A DNA stretch of 64,000 nucleotides, taken from contig NZ_SOSC01000002.1 of assembly GCF_005049285.1 (NCBI RefSeq), positions 455,159-519,158 of the forward strand, read 5' to 3'. A program made the translations under genes and the position numbers. The stretch is from Halorientalis salina. GTDB taxonomy: Archaea > Halobacteriota > Halobacteria > Halobacteriales > Haloarculaceae. Of this stretch, positions 34,907 to 44,311 are shown one piece after another. The notes under the pieces are model-generated. The model made no database searches, was not told the origin of the DNA, and saw only the letters and a list, made by a program, of their open reading frames with translations. Position 1 is the stretch's first letter, and each line of letters opens with the position of its first letter.

Positions 34907-37900
34907 ATGACAGAGGGTACAGACGAGCGTCCGACGATTCTACTCATCGGGAGCGGCCCCATCAAGATCGGGCAGGCGGCGGAGTTCGACTACTCCGGCG
35001 CTCAGGCCTGCCGCGCGCTTCAGGAGGAGGGAGCGCGAGTCGTCCTGGTGAACTCGAACCCGGCGACGATCATGACGGACCCGGAGATGGCCGACAAGGT
35101 GTACATCGAGCCGATCAACACCGAGGCCATCGCCGAGATCATCCGGAAGGAGAAACCCGACGGCGTCATCGCCGGCCTGGGCGGCCAGACCGGCCTGAAC
35201 GTGACGGCCGAACTCGCCGAGGAGGGCGTCCTCGACGAACACGACGTCGACGTGATGGGCACGCCGCTGGACACCATCTACGCGACCGAGGACCGCGACA
35301 TGTTCCGCCAGCGCATGGAAGCGATCGACGAGCCGGTCCCCGAATCGGTGACCATCGAGTCCATGGACGAGGTCGAGGACGCCGTCGAGGCCGTCGGCGG
35401 TCTCCCGGTCATCATGCGGACCACCTACACGCTGGGTGGCCAGGGATCCGGCGTCATCGGCGACATGGACGAACTGAAAGAGGCCACGCGGAAGGGCCTC
35501 AGTCTCTCGCGTGACAACCGCGTGATGATCACCGAGTCCATCGACGGCTGGATCGAACTGGAGTACGAGGTGATGCGGGACGCCGACGACTCCTGTATCA
35601 TCATCTGCAACATGGAGAACATCGACCCGATGGGCATCCACACCGGCGAGTCCATCGTCGTCACGCCCAGCCAGGTCATCCCGGACGAGGGCCACCAGGA
35701 GATGCGCAACACGGCGCTGAAGGTGATCCGCGAGCTGGGCATCCAGGGCGGCTGTAACATCCAGTTCGCCTGGCACGACGACGGGACGCCCGGCGGCGAG
35801 TACCGCGTCGTCGAGGTCAACCCGCGCGTCTCACGGTCCTCCGCGCTGGCCTCGAAAGCGACCGGCTACCCGATCGCCCGCGTCACCGCGAAGGTCGCGA
35901 TGGGCAAGCGCCTCCACGAGATCGAAAACGAAATCACCGGCCAGACCACCGCGGCCTTCGAGCCCGCCATCGACTACATCGTGACGAAGGTGCCCCGGTG
36001 GCCAAAGGACAAGTTCCGCGACGTGGAGTTCGAGCTCGGCCCGGCGATGAAATCGACCGGGGAAGCCATGTCCATCGGTCGGACCTTCGAGGAGTCGATG
36101 CTGAAGGCGCTCCGTTCCTCCGAGTACGACCCCGCGGTCGACTGGGACGACGTGAGCGACGAGGAGCTCGAAAGCCAGTACCTCGAACGGCCGACGCCGG
36201 ACCGCACGTACGCGGTCTTCGAGGCCTTCGAGCGCGGCTACACCGTCGAAGAAATCAACGAGCTGACCGAGATCCGCGAGTGGTACCTCGAACGCTACCA
36301 GCGCATCGCCGATGCCGCGACGGGCGCGGCGGCGGGCGACTTCGAAACGGCCGGGAACGTCGGGTTCACCGATCACGAGATCACGGCCATCGCGGGCGGG
36401 GAGTTCAACGACACCCACGCCTCCTGGCTCCCCGATCGCGACGAGGCCAATCAGGTCGGCACCGAAGTCCAGACTGACGGTGCTGGCATTACTGTCGAGG
36501 ACGTGGAAGCCGAGACCTCCCCGCGGACGTTCAAACAGGTCGACACCTGCGCGGGCGAGTTCGCCGCCTCGACGCCGTACTACTACTCCGCCCGAGAGCC
36601 GCTCTCGGGACTCGGCCGCGACGAGGTCCAGGTCGACCGCGACGTCGAGAGCGTCGTGGTCGTCGGCGGCGGCCCGATCCGCATCGGCCAGGGCGTCGAG
36701 TTCGACTACTGTTCGGTCCACGCGGTCCGCGCGCTGGAGGAAGCGGGCATCGACGCGCACGTCATCAACAACAACCCCGAGACGGTGTCGACGGACTACG
36801 ACACCTCCGACGGCCTCTTTTTCGAGCCGATCACGGCCGAAGAGGTCGCCGACGCCATCGAGGCGACGGGTGCCGACGGCGTGATGGTCCAGTTCGGCGG
36901 GCAGACCTCCGTCGACATCGGCGAGCCCCTCGAAGACGAGATCGCCCGGCGCGGGCTCGACTGTGAGATCATGGGGACCGCCGTCGAGGCGATGGACCTG
37001 GCCGAGGACCGCGACCGCTTCAACGGGCTGATGGACGACCTGGGCATCGCTCAGGCCGAGGGGAGTACGGCGACCTCCGAGGCAGAGGCGCTCGAAACCG
37101 CCCGCTCGATCGGGTATCCCGTCCTCGTGCGCCCGAGCTACGTGCTCGGCGGCCGCGCGATGGACGTGGTGTACAACGACGAGGACCTCAAGACCTACAT
37201 CGAGGAGGCGGTTCGGGTCTCCCCGGACAAGCCGATCCTCATCGACGACTTCCTCGCCGACGCCGTCGAACTGGACGTCGACGCCGTGGCCGACGGCGAC
37301 GACGTGCTCATCGGCGGCATCATGGAACACGTCGAGACTGCGGGTGTACACTCCGGCGACTCGGCGTGTATGATCCCACCGCGCTCGCTCTCGGAGGATA
37401 CCCTCGAACGCGTCCGCGAGGTCACCGAGGACATCGCGACCGCGCTGGACACGGTCGGCCTGCTGAACGTTCAGCTGGCCGTTCGCGACGGCACGGTCTA
37501 CGTGCTCGAAGCGAACCCGCGTTCCTCGCGTACCGTCCCGTTCGTCTCGAAGGCGACGGGCGTTCCCATCGCGAAACTCGCCGCGAAGGTCATGGCAGGC
37601 ATGTCCCTGGACGAGTTGGACGTGGACGAGCAGATTCCCGACCAGGTCTCGGTCAAAGAGGTCGTCCTGCCCTTCGACCGCCTGCCGGGCAGCGACCCGC
37701 GCCTCGGCCCGGAGATGAAATCCACTGGTGAAGTCATGGGCACGGCTGGTTCGTTCGGCAAGGCCTACCAGAAGGCCCAGATGTCCGTCGGCAAGCCGAT
37801 TCCGCTGGAGGGCGACGCCATCGTGGACCTGCCGGTCATCGGCTTCGAGGAGCACTTCGACGTCACCGACCTCGACGACTACGAGGACGTCGAGGCCATC

Positions 37901-38107
37901 AAGCAGCAACTGCGCGACGGCGAGATCGACCTGGTCGTCTCGCGCAACCGCGAGATCCTGGAGATCTGTGTCGAGGAGACCATCACGTACTTCTCGACCC
38001 GCGAGAGCGCCGAAGCAGCCCTTGAGGCCATCGAATCGGCCGACCAGCCGCTGAACGTGCAGGACGTGGCCGCCCGCCCCAAGGACCGCCGGAACTGGGG
38101 CCAGTAA
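34907..38107 (+). CDS. carB: Carbamoyl-phosphate synthase large subunit
   Basis: 1066 residues, full length. Two homologous halves each begin with the pre-ATP-grasp strand (LLIGSGPIKIGQAAEFDYSG at residue 12, VVGGGPIRIGQGVEFDYCS near 585) and carry ATP-grasp domains (GGQGSGVIGDMDEL; VLGGRAMDVVYND) with EVNPRVSRSSALASKATGYP and EANPRSSRTVPFVSKATG phosphate/Mg2+ segments. The C-terminal 130 residues form the MGS-like allosteric domain. With CarA glutaminase (not in the window) it makes carbamoyl phosphate for arginine and pyrimidines. Probably leaderless and controlled by the palindromes upstream. Confidence 0.97.
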   Translation: MTEGTDERPTILLIGSGPIKIGQAAEFDYSGAQACRALQEEGARVVLVNSNPATIMTDPEMADKVYIEPINTEAIAEIIRKEKPDGVIAGLGGQTGLNVTAELAEEGVLDEHDVDVMGTPLDTIYATEDRDMFRQRMEAIDEPVPESVTIESMDEVEDAVEAVGGLPVIMRTTYTLGGQGSGVIGDMDELKEATRKGLSLSRDNRVMITESIDGWIELEYEVMRDADDSCIIICNMENIDPMGIHTGESIVVTPSQVIPDEGHQEMRNTALKVIRELGIQGGCNIQFAWHDDGTPGGEYRVVEVNPRVSRSSALASKATGYPIARVTAKVAMGKRLHEIENEITGQTTAAFEPAIDYIVTKVPRWPKDKFRDVEFELGPAMKSTGEAMSIGRTFEESMLKALRSSEYDPAVDWDDVSDEELESQYLERPTPDRTYAVFEAFERGYTVEEINELTEIREWYLERYQRIADAATGAAAGDFETAGNVGFTDHEITAIAGGEFNDTHASWLPDRDEANQVGTEVQTDGAGITVEDVEAETSPRTFKQVDTCAGEFAASTPYYYSAREPLSGLGRDEVQVDRDVESVVVVGGGPIRIGQGVEFDYCSVHAVRALEEAGIDAHVINNNPETVSTDYDTSDGLFFEPITAEEVADAIEATGADGVMVQFGGQTSVDIGEPLEDEIARRGLDCEIMGTAVEAMDLAEDRDRFNGLMDDLGIAQAEGSTATSEAEALETARSIGYPVLVRPSYVLGGRAMDVVYNDEDLKTYIEEAVRVSPDKPILIDDFLADAVELDVDAVADGDDVLIGGIMEHVETAGVHSGDSACMIPPRSLSEDTLERVREVTEDIATALDTVGLLNVQLAVRDGTVYVLEANPRSSRTVPFVSKATGVPIAKLAAKVMAGMSLDELDVDEQIPDQVSVKEVVLPFDRLPGSDPRLGPEMKSTGEVMGTAGSFGKAYQKAQMSVGKPIPLEGDAIVDLPVIGFEEHFDVTDLDDYEDVEAIKQQLRDGEIDLVVSRNREILEICVEETITYFSTRESAEAALEAIESADQPLNVQDVAARPKDRRNWGQ

Positions 38108-38108
38108 G

Positions 38109-39077
38109 TCACTCCGCGACCGCGCCGTCCTCGCCGAGCGCGTCGTGATACGCCGTCCGGTAGCGGGCTATTTTTCGGAACAGGATCGCGAGCCAGACCC
38201 CGTCGTAGAGGACGATGAAGCCGACGAACACCGGGAACGAGAAGGGGATCACCGTCGGCAGGTACGTGACGGCCGTGTTGTAGAGACCGTGGATCAGCGT
38301 CGCGACGAGCAGTCCCTTGACGACGATGGCCGCCGCGTGCTCCTCGTTGAACTTCGCGAGTCCGAGGTAGTAGCCGGCGAAGGCCGAGTAGATGACGTGG
38401 CCCGGGCCGGCGAGGGACCTGACGCTGGCGATGCCGATGGTGGCCGGGAGCACGCTCGCCCCGCCCTGGACGGCGTCGAGGTAGACGGCCGTGATGTAGA
38501 GGACGTTCTCGATGAACGCGAAGCCGAGGCCGGCGACCGCGCCGTAGACCGCCCCGTCGACGACGGCGTCGAACTCGTCCAGGCGGAACGCGTAGAACCG
38601 GACCGCCAGCCACTTGACGAACTCCTCGACGGGGCCGACGACGAGGAAGAAAAACAGCGCCATCCCGACGACCGGAATCGCGGCGAACAGCCCGCCGAAC
38701 AGCGAGTTGACGACCGCCGCGAAGCCGGCGAAAAAGACGCCGAGCAGGAAGGTCACGACCAGCGACGCGGCCGACTCGCGTAACGTGGGGTCACCGTACC
38801 AGATGTAGGCGGCGAGGGCGAAGGCCGGGACGACCGAGAGGACGGTCAACGCGCCGAGCGTGGGGTTTCGGAGGACCGCAAAGCCCGTGAACGCGACCTG
38901 AGCGAGGATGATGACCACCGCGAGCGCCAGGACCAGCGGCCGTTTGCCGGCCGACAGTCCCCTGGTGATCCGAACCGAGACGCCGTCCAGTACCGTCCGG
39001 TTCTCCCACGTCGCGATGTCGTAGAGGTCGCGTGACTCCCCCAGTGACCGCTCTATCGGGTCGCGGTCCGAAGCCAT
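38109..39077 (-). CDS. PrsW-family intramembrane metalloprotease homologue
   Basis: 322 residues with a cytosolic N-terminus and about eight membrane helices. The family motifs are in place: GPVEEFVKW (EExxK/W box), AFIENVLYI (ENxxY box), RSLAGPGHVIYSAFAGYYLG (H box) and TLIHGLYNTA (H-x3-N box), the presumed metal and catalytic residues. Bacterial PrsW cuts membrane-bound anti-sigma factors; the haloarchaeal target is unknown. Stop codon is one base from that of carB (convergent). Confidence 0.86.
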   Translation of the reverse strand: MASDRDPIERSLGESRDLYDIATWENRTVLDGVSVRITRGLSAGKRPLVLALAVVIILAQVAFTGFAVLRNPTLGALTVLSVVPAFALAAYIWYGDPTLRESAASLVVTFLLGVFFAGFAAVVNSLFGGLFAAIPVVGMALFFFLVVGPVEEFVKWLAVRFYAFRLDEFDAVVDGAVYGAVAGLGFAFIENVLYITAVYLDAVQGGASVLPATIGIASVRSLAGPGHVIYSAFAGYYLGLAKFNEEHAAAIVVKGLLVATLIHGLYNTAVTYLPTVIPFSFPVFVGFIVLYDGVWLAILFRKIARYRTAYHDALGEDGAVAE

Positions 39078-39262
39078 GGTCGCCAGCAGTCACGGCGTGG
39101 TAGTAAAACTGGGGGCGATCAGGGAGAGTCGGGCAACGATGACCGTGGGGACAGTTCGATTGACGAGCGGTTGAGGAGGGACTAACCGTCTGCCGTGCAT
39201 ACACGAACACAATGTACGGTCGATCCACTGCCGCGTTCGACAGTTCTTGGAGGCCGATCTAG

Positions 39263-39913
39263 ATGAGCGGCCCCCATCAGGACCAGCCGCTCGTGACCGC
39301 CGGCGCGGCTCTCGACGACGCCGATGCCGCGGTCGTGATGGTCCACGGCCGCGGCGCGACCGCCCAGAGCATCATCGCGATGGCCGAGGAGTTCGACCAG
39401 CAGCAGGTCGCCTACCTCGCGCCCCAGGCCGCCAGCAACACCTGGTATCCCAACTCCTTCCTCCAGCCCATCGAGTCGAACGAACCGGGACTGTCCTCGG
39501 GACTCCAGGCCGTCGGCGACGCGATCCAGACGGCCGCCGACGCGGGGATTCCCACGGATCGAACCATGCTGGTCGGGTTCTCCCAGGGCGCGTGTCTCGC
39601 CACCGAGTACCTCGCGCGGAACGCGACCCGCTACGGCGGCCTGGCCGCGCTTTCCGGCGGCCTCATCGGCCCCGACGACACGCCGCGGGACTACGACGGT
39701 TCCCTCGAAGGAACGCCAGTGTTTCTCGGGTGTAGCGACGTGGACCCCCACATCCCGGCCGAGCGCGTCCACGAGACCGAGGCCGTCCTCGGCGGGATGG
39801 ACGCCGACGTGACGAAACGGCTCTACGAGGGAATGGGTCACGGCGTCAACGCGGACGAACTCGACTCCGTCAGGAGAATGGTGGCCGCGCTCGCGGACGG
39901 GGACGACGACTGA
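39263..39913 (+). CDS. Phospholipase/carboxylesterase-type alpha/beta hydrolase
   Basis: 216 residues, the small serine-esterase fold. Oxyanion strand VVMVHGRGATAQS, nucleophile elbow GFSQGA (Ser107), Asp161 in GCSDVDPHIP and His193 in YEGMGHGVN complete the catalytic triad. Related to YtpA/MhqD-type esterases, which in bacteria accompany MhqO-type ring-cleaving dioxygenases, the very gene that follows 69 bp downstream. Substrate not known. ATG at 39263 chosen as the first in frame. Confidence 0.88.
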   Translation: MSGPHQDQPLVTAGAALDDADAAVVMVHGRGATAQSIIAMAEEFDQQQVAYLAPQAASNTWYPNSFLQPIESNEPGLSSGLQAVGDAIQTAADAGIPTDRTMLVGFSQGACLATEYLARNATRYGGLAALSGGLIGPDDTPRDYDGSLEGTPVFLGCSDVDPHIPAERVHETEAVLGGMDADVTKRLYEGMGHGVNADELDSVRRMVAALADGDDD

Positions 39914-39982
39914 CGGCCGTGTCGTGCCCACGACAGACAGTTCCGAGCCAGCGTTATCCCGATGGCGTTCCTAGGGACTGAT

Positions 39983-40903
39983 ATGCCGGCAGACATCCCC
40001 GGAATCCATCACGTCACCGCGATCGCGAGCGACCCGAGTCGCAACCTGGCGTTCTACACGGAGACGCTCGGGCTTCGGCTCGTCAAACAGAGCGTCAACC
40101 AGGACGACACCTCGGTGTACCACCTGTTCTACGGCGACCACGGCGGCAGTCCGGGAACGAGCATGACCTTCTTCCCCTACGCCGGTGCCCAGCCGGGCCA
40201 GGTCGGGACCGGACAGGTCCAGACCACGCAGTTCCTGATTCCCGAGTCGGCGGTCGACTACTGGACCGACCGGCTGGCCGAAGCCGGCGTCGACGCCGAC
40301 GACCCGGTCGAGCGGTTCGGCGACACGGTGATTCCCTTCCGTGACCCGGACGGCCTCCCGCTGGAACTCGTGGGGCGCGCGGACGCCCCTGCGGGCGATC
40401 CGCCCGAGGGGCCAGTACCCGAAGATCACGCGATTCGGGGCTTCTTCGGCGTGACGCTCTCGCTGACCGAGGGTGGATCGACGGCGTCCCTGCTGGAGAC
40501 GATGGGCTTTCGCGAGGGCGAGAGCAAGGGGCACCGTCAGCGCTACGAGGCCGACGGCGACCTGGGATACGTCGTCGACATCGTGGAAGACCCGCAGGCA
40601 CCCCGGGGCCAGCCCGGCGCGGGCACCGTCCACCACGTCGCGTTCCAGGTGACGGCCGAGGAACAGGCCGAGTGGCGCGAGGTCTTACAGGAACACGGTC
40701 TACGACCCACAGAGATCATCGACCGGAAGTGGTTCGAGTCGGTGTACGCCCGGACGAACGGCGGCGTCCTCTTCGAGTTCGCGACGGAAGAACCGGGCTA
40801 CACGGTCGACGAGGAGTTGGAGTCCCTCGGCGAGCGACTGGTCCTCCCCGAGTGGTTCGAGGACCAGCGCGAGCAGATCGAGGCGAGTCTCCCCGAACTC
40901 TGA
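39983..40903 (+). CDS. Ring-cleaving dioxygenase, VOC superfamily (MhqO/MhqA-like)
   Basis: 306 residues from the ATG at 39983 (MPADIPGIHHVTAIASDPS); an ATG seven codons upstream is possible. Two vicinal-oxygen-chelate modules: GIHHVTAI...FYTETLGLRLVKQSVNQDDTSVYHLFYGD in the first and GTVHHVAFQV...GVLFEFAT in the second, giving the His, His, Glu iron-ligand set of this family. Bacterial homologues are induced by quinones and open aromatic rings. It pairs with the esterase upstream, an arrangement known from the Bacillus mhq loci. Confidence 0.87.
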   Translation: MPADIPGIHHVTAIASDPSRNLAFYTETLGLRLVKQSVNQDDTSVYHLFYGDHGGSPGTSMTFFPYAGAQPGQVGTGQVQTTQFLIPESAVDYWTDRLAEAGVDADDPVERFGDTVIPFRDPDGLPLELVGRADAPAGDPPEGPVPEDHAIRGFFGVTLSLTEGGSTASLLETMGFREGESKGHRQRYEADGDLGYVVDIVEDPQAPRGQPGAGTVHHVAFQVTAEEQAEWREVLQEHGLRPTEIIDRKWFESVYARTNGGVLFEFATEEPGYTVDEELESLGERLVLPEWFEDQREQIEASLPEL

Positions 40904-40974
40904 GAGCGCGCTCGGTCGCGGCCGTCGCAGTCGCGGGGCAGCTATTTCCGCCCGGCGGTGGAGTACCAGACACC

Positions 40975-41658
40975 ATGGCTTTCGACCCGGAGACAGTCGA
41001 GACGATCGCCTTCGACTCGTACGGCACGCTCGTCGACGTGTCGTCCGTCGAAGACGCCCTCTCGGAACACGTCGACGACGCCGAGGTGGTGGCCAGGCTC
41101 TGGCGGGAACGGTCGCTGCAGTACGCGATGGTCGGCAACGCCATCGACGAGTACGACTCCTTTTTCGAGTTGATCCGCCACGCGCTCACGTACGCCCTGG
41201 ACGTACACGGCATCGATCTGGACGATGACGAACGCGAGGATGTCCTCTCGGCGTACGACGATCTCGACGTGTTCGCCGACGTCCACGACGGGATGGAGCG
41301 GCTTCGAGACGCGGGCTACGACCTCTATATCGTCTCGAACGGGAGCGAGTCGATGCTGTCGACCCTCGTCGACCACGCCGACCTGGAGGGGTACCTCGAA
41401 GACACGATCAGCGCCGAGGAAGTCGAGCGGTACAAGCCGGTCCCGGACCTGTATCGCCACGCGGCCGAGCGGATCGGCACGCCGATCGAGGAGATCGCCT
41501 TCGTCGGTGCCGGCTGGTGGGACGTGCCGGGCGCGATGAACGCCGGGATGCAGGGCGTCTGGATCAACCGACAGGAGACGCTCTGGGGGCCCTACGACGT
41601 CGATCCCGACATGACCGTCGAGACGTTCCACGACGTGGCCGACGAACTCGGCGCGTGA
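40975..41658 (+). CDS. HAD-type hydrolase, haloacid dehalogenase type II-like
   Basis: 227 residues from the ATG at 40975 (MAFDPETVETIAFDSYGTLVDV). Motif I AFDSYGTLV supplies nucleophile Asp14; motif II YIVSNGS; Lys in VERYKPVPD (motif III); motif IV GAGWWDVPGAMNAG with Asp. The FDSYGTL sequence and cap length match L-2-haloacid dehalogenases rather than phosphoglycolate phosphatases; the true substrate is open. Independent unit 70 bp after the dioxygenase. Confidence 0.88.
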   Translation: MAFDPETVETIAFDSYGTLVDVSSVEDALSEHVDDAEVVARLWRERSLQYAMVGNAIDEYDSFFELIRHALTYALDVHGIDLDDDEREDVLSAYDDLDVFADVHDGMERLRDAGYDLYIVSNGSESMLSTLVDHADLEGYLEDTISAEEVERYKPVPDLYRHAAERIGTPIEEIAFVGAGWWDVPGAMNAGMQGVWINRQETLWGPYDVDPDMTVETFHDVADELGA

Positions 41659-41741
41659 GGGGGTCGGGTCCGGGCAGTGGACCACGAGTGCCTCACATAC
41701 GACCCGCAAACGCTCTCCCGGTTCGACGCCTTTCCCCTGCA

Positions 41742-42512
41742 ATGACAGCGATCGAGGTCACACGCGAAGACGAGTACGCGACGGTCGTTATCTCGAACCC
41801 GGAGCGAAAGAACGCGATCAGCGCCGCGGCCTGCCAGGAGATGGCTGCCGAGTTACGCTCGCTGGCGACAGACGACGAGATTCGCTGTGTCGTCGTCGCG
41901 GGCGCGGGCGAGGACTTCTGTTCGGGTATCGACCTCGCGGAGGGTATCGGCGGTACGAGCGTGAGCCAGGAACTCGAAACCGGCCTGAACGCCATCGCGA
42001 CGGCCCTGCTCCGAATGGGGAAACCGACCCTCGCCCGCGTGACGGGCGCGGCCGTGGGTGCCGGGGCCTCCATCGCGACGGCCTGCGATTTCGTCTACGC
42101 CGAGGCGGGCGCGCAGTTCGGCTGGGGCTTTACCGACATCGGTCTCGCGCCCGACACGGGTGCCACCTACGTCCTGCCGCGACTCGTCGGGGTCCGGCGC
42201 GCGCTGGACCTGCTCATGACCGGCCGCCGGGTCGACGCCGAGCGAGCCGTCGAGTTAGGCATCGCCACCGAGGCGATTCCGGGCGACGCGTTCGATGAGA
42301 CGGTCGCCGAGCGCGTGGCGACGCTGGTCTCGCGGCCGACGCTGGCGCTGGGTGAGACGAAGCGACTGGTTCAGCGCAACAGCCACCGCTCGCTCGAAGA
42401 AGCACTGCGCGCGGAAGCCCGCGCACAGGAACGGATGGTCGTGACCGACGACTTCAGCGAGGGCGTGCAGGCCTTTTTCCAGGGACGCGACCCCGACTTC
42501 GAGGGGGCGTAG
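41742..42512 (+). CDS. Enoyl-CoA hydratase/isomerase family protein, PaaG-like
   Basis: 256 residues from the ATG at 41742 (MTAIEVTREDEYATVVISNPE). Oxyanion-hole loops GAGEDFCSGIDLAEG and VTGAAVGAGASIATACD; the second catalytic position reads IGLAPDTGATYVLPRLVG with Asp, as in PaaG isomerases. C-terminus VQAFFQGRDPDFEGA. Paralogue of the protein at 24359. Lies among other catabolic enzymes, suggesting aromatic or fatty acyl-CoA breakdown. Confidence 0.88.
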   Translation: MTAIEVTREDEYATVVISNPERKNAISAAACQEMAAELRSLATDDEIRCVVVAGAGEDFCSGIDLAEGIGGTSVSQELETGLNAIATALLRMGKPTLARVTGAAVGAGASIATACDFVYAEAGAQFGWGFTDIGLAPDTGATYVLPRLVGVRRALDLLMTGRRVDAERAVELGIATEAIPGDAFDETVAERVATLVSRPTLALGETKRLVQRNSHRSLEEALRAEARAQERMVVTDDFSEGVQAFFQGRDPDFEGA

Positions 42513-42566
42513 CGACGAACCGGCGTCGCCTGGCCGGCCGAATCGACAGCCACAGGCCGCCGGCAG

Positions 42567-43619
42567 TCACTCGAAGTCGACGAGCGGCTTGATGATGTCG
42601 TCCGCTTTTTCGTCCATCATCTCGAAGGCGGTTTCTATCTCGTCGAAGTCGAACTCGTGTGTGGTCATCTTCGTCGGGTCGACGCGGTCCCGCTCTAGCA
42701 GTCGGAGGAGCCGACGAATCCGGAGCCGACCACCAGGACAGAGCGAAGTTACGATGTCGATTTCGGCCATGCCGACGCCCCACTCCTCCCGGGGTATCCG
42801 TCGGAACTCGCCGTCGCCGTGGTAGCCGACGTTCGAGACCGTTCCGCCGGGTTTGGCCACGCGGATACAGTCCTGTAGCGTCTGGTCGGCCCCCAGCGCT
42901 TCGATGGCGACGTCGACCCCCTCGCCGTCGGTGCGTGCCAGGATTTCCTCGACCGGATCGGCTTCTGCGAAATCGACGACGTGGTCGGCCCCGTACTCGC
43001 GGGCCAACTGTTTGCGCCTCTCGGCCGTCTCGACCGCGATGACGTCCCCAGCGCCCTGGAGGCGCGCACCCTTGGTAGCCATGAGTCCGACCGGGCCCTG
43101 TGCGAAGACGGCCACGGTACCACCCATCGGGATCGCACCGCGCTCCGCGGCGACGAATCCCGTCGACAGCATGTCTGCAGTGTAGACCGCCTCGTGATCC
43201 GAGACGCCATCCGGGACGTGCGCGAGGTTGCCGTCGGCGTCGTCGACGTGGAAATACTCCGCGAAGACGCCGTCTTTGACGTTGGCGAACTTCCACCCGC
43301 CGAGAGCCTGGTTGGACTGTGACGGGTGCCCGTCCTGTGCAGCCGCGGAGTTCCAGTCGGGCGTGATCGCACCGACTGCGACACGGTCACCGGCCTCGAA
43401 GTCGTCGACCAGTTCGCCCACTTCGTCGACCACTCCGACCGCCTCGTGGCCGAGCGTCAGGTCCTCGCGCTCGCCGATCGCGCCGTGGACCGTGTGACAG
43501 TCAGAGGTACAGATCAGTCCCTTCGTCGGTCGCACGATGGCGTCGCGCGGACCCGGGTCGGGACGCTCCTTCTCGACGATTCCTGTCTCGCCAATCGACT
43601 GCATTACGAATGCTTTCAC
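42567..43619 (-). CDS. Zinc-dependent secondary-alcohol-type dehydrogenase (MDR superfamily)
   Basis: 350 residues, close along its length to the Clostridium beijerinckii/Thermoanaerobacter brockii secondary alcohol dehydrogenase type (KERP, GHEAVGVVDEVG, TPDWNS, GWKFANVKDGVFAEYFHVDDAD, CPGGRLR). Catalytic zinc ligands are Cys37, His58, Glu59 and Asp149. Like those enzymes it lacks the four-cysteine structural zinc lobe. After the second beta strand it has IAVETAERRK, with Glu where the NADP enzymes have Gly-Ser-Arg, suggesting NAD preference. Substrate unproven. Confidence 0.88.
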   Translation of the reverse strand: MKAFVMQSIGETGIVEKERPDPGPRDAIVRPTKGLICTSDCHTVHGAIGEREDLTLGHEAVGVVDEVGELVDDFEAGDRVAVGAITPDWNSAAAQDGHPSQSNQALGGWKFANVKDGVFAEYFHVDDADGNLAHVPDGVSDHEAVYTADMLSTGFVAAERGAIPMGGTVAVFAQGPVGLMATKGARLQGAGDVIAVETAERRKQLAREYGADHVVDFAEADPVEEILARTDGEGVDVAIEALGADQTLQDCIRVAKPGGTVSNVGYHGDGEFRRIPREEWGVGMAEIDIVTSLCPGGRLRIRRLLRLLERDRVDPTKMTTHEFDFDEIETAFEMMDEKADDIIKPLVDFE

Positions 43620-43755
43620 GGACGCTCCCTCAGTTCGTCCAGTCGCGCTCCATCGCCATAGAACCGCAGGTGGCTTGCAGCGTCGTTGCTAGCTGCGTAC
43701 TCGCGACCCGTTCCACGGCCGGGTTCCGAGCGCTCACCGAGTGCCCTCGTACGAA

Positions 43756-44169
43756 TTATTGCTCGTGGGCACTACGTATCGCCGCGAGGAGCGGGGCTTT
43801 CTCTACCGTATAATGGAGGTGAGTCTCACACTCACAATCCGACGCGCCAAAGCCCGGGACAACTGTCTCGCCCACCTCGTCGATAGCATCGGCGACCCGA
43901 CACTCGATGTCGACCTCGGCCGAGCGGACCACAGTCTCGATACGCGAGGGGGTATCGCCGAGCAAGTAGTCGACGTGCCAGTGGCGGGCGTCGCGGTCCC
44001 CGGCGGCGATTTCCATGTGGCGGTCGACGCGTGCGAACCCGCCGGGACCGAACGCGCTGCCGGTGTAGGCGTAGTAGCCGGCGGGGAACCGGTGCTCGCC
44101 GAGTGCGCCGACGGCCACAGTCGCCGCTTCCGGAAGGTTGACGAGTATGGTGTACGTGCCTGTGACCAC
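43756..44169 (-). CDS. DUF123 family protein (GIY-YIG-like)
   Basis: 137 residues when started at the GTG at 44169 (VTGTYTILVNLPE), where the family's first strand begins; GTG at 44184 or ATG at 44235 are alternatives, the last lying beyond the probable transcription start. Conserved GTYTILVNL, FPAGYYAYTGSAFGPGGFARVDRH and HWHVDYLL match the DUF123 family, a degenerate relative of GIY-YIG nucleases sometimes fused to endonuclease III. Active-site Arg and Glu need checking. Divergent from psmA with a shared promoter region. Confidence 0.85.
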   Translation of the reverse strand: MVTGTYTILVNLPEAATVAVGALGEHRFPAGYYAYTGSAFGPGGFARVDRHMEIAAGDRDARHWHVDYLLGDTPSRIETVVRSAEVDIECRVADAIDEVGETVVPGFGASDCECETHLHYTVEKAPLLAAIRSAHEQ

Positions 44170-44250
44170 ACCGGGGCCTTTCACCCCCGCCACAATCGAC
44201 CTTCCGGTCGCGTTGACACGCGGTGACGGTGTCAATTGCTACCATAAACG

Positions 44251-44259
44251 GGTTTAAAT
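44251..44259 (+). promoter_or_regulatory. TATA box of psmA-psmB (possibly bidirectional)
   Basis: GGTTTAAAT: a symmetric TTTAAA core in a GC-rich spacer between psmA (ATG 44303/44312) and the divergent DUF123 gene. On either strand it could seat TBP; BRE context decides. GGAGGTGA at 44276-44283 follows on the plus strand and lies about 20-28 nt before the psmA start. Confidence 0.5.
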
Positions 44260-44311
44260 ACGGGTGGCACTAACCGGAGGTGAAGGCCACTCCCGGCTTT
44301 CGATGCAAATC

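Noticed and set aside
35831..37909. Very long open frame antisense to carB
   Set aside because: It is a by-product of high GC3 codons; composition is Arg/Val/His-rich without domain features, while the sense strand is unambiguous carB.
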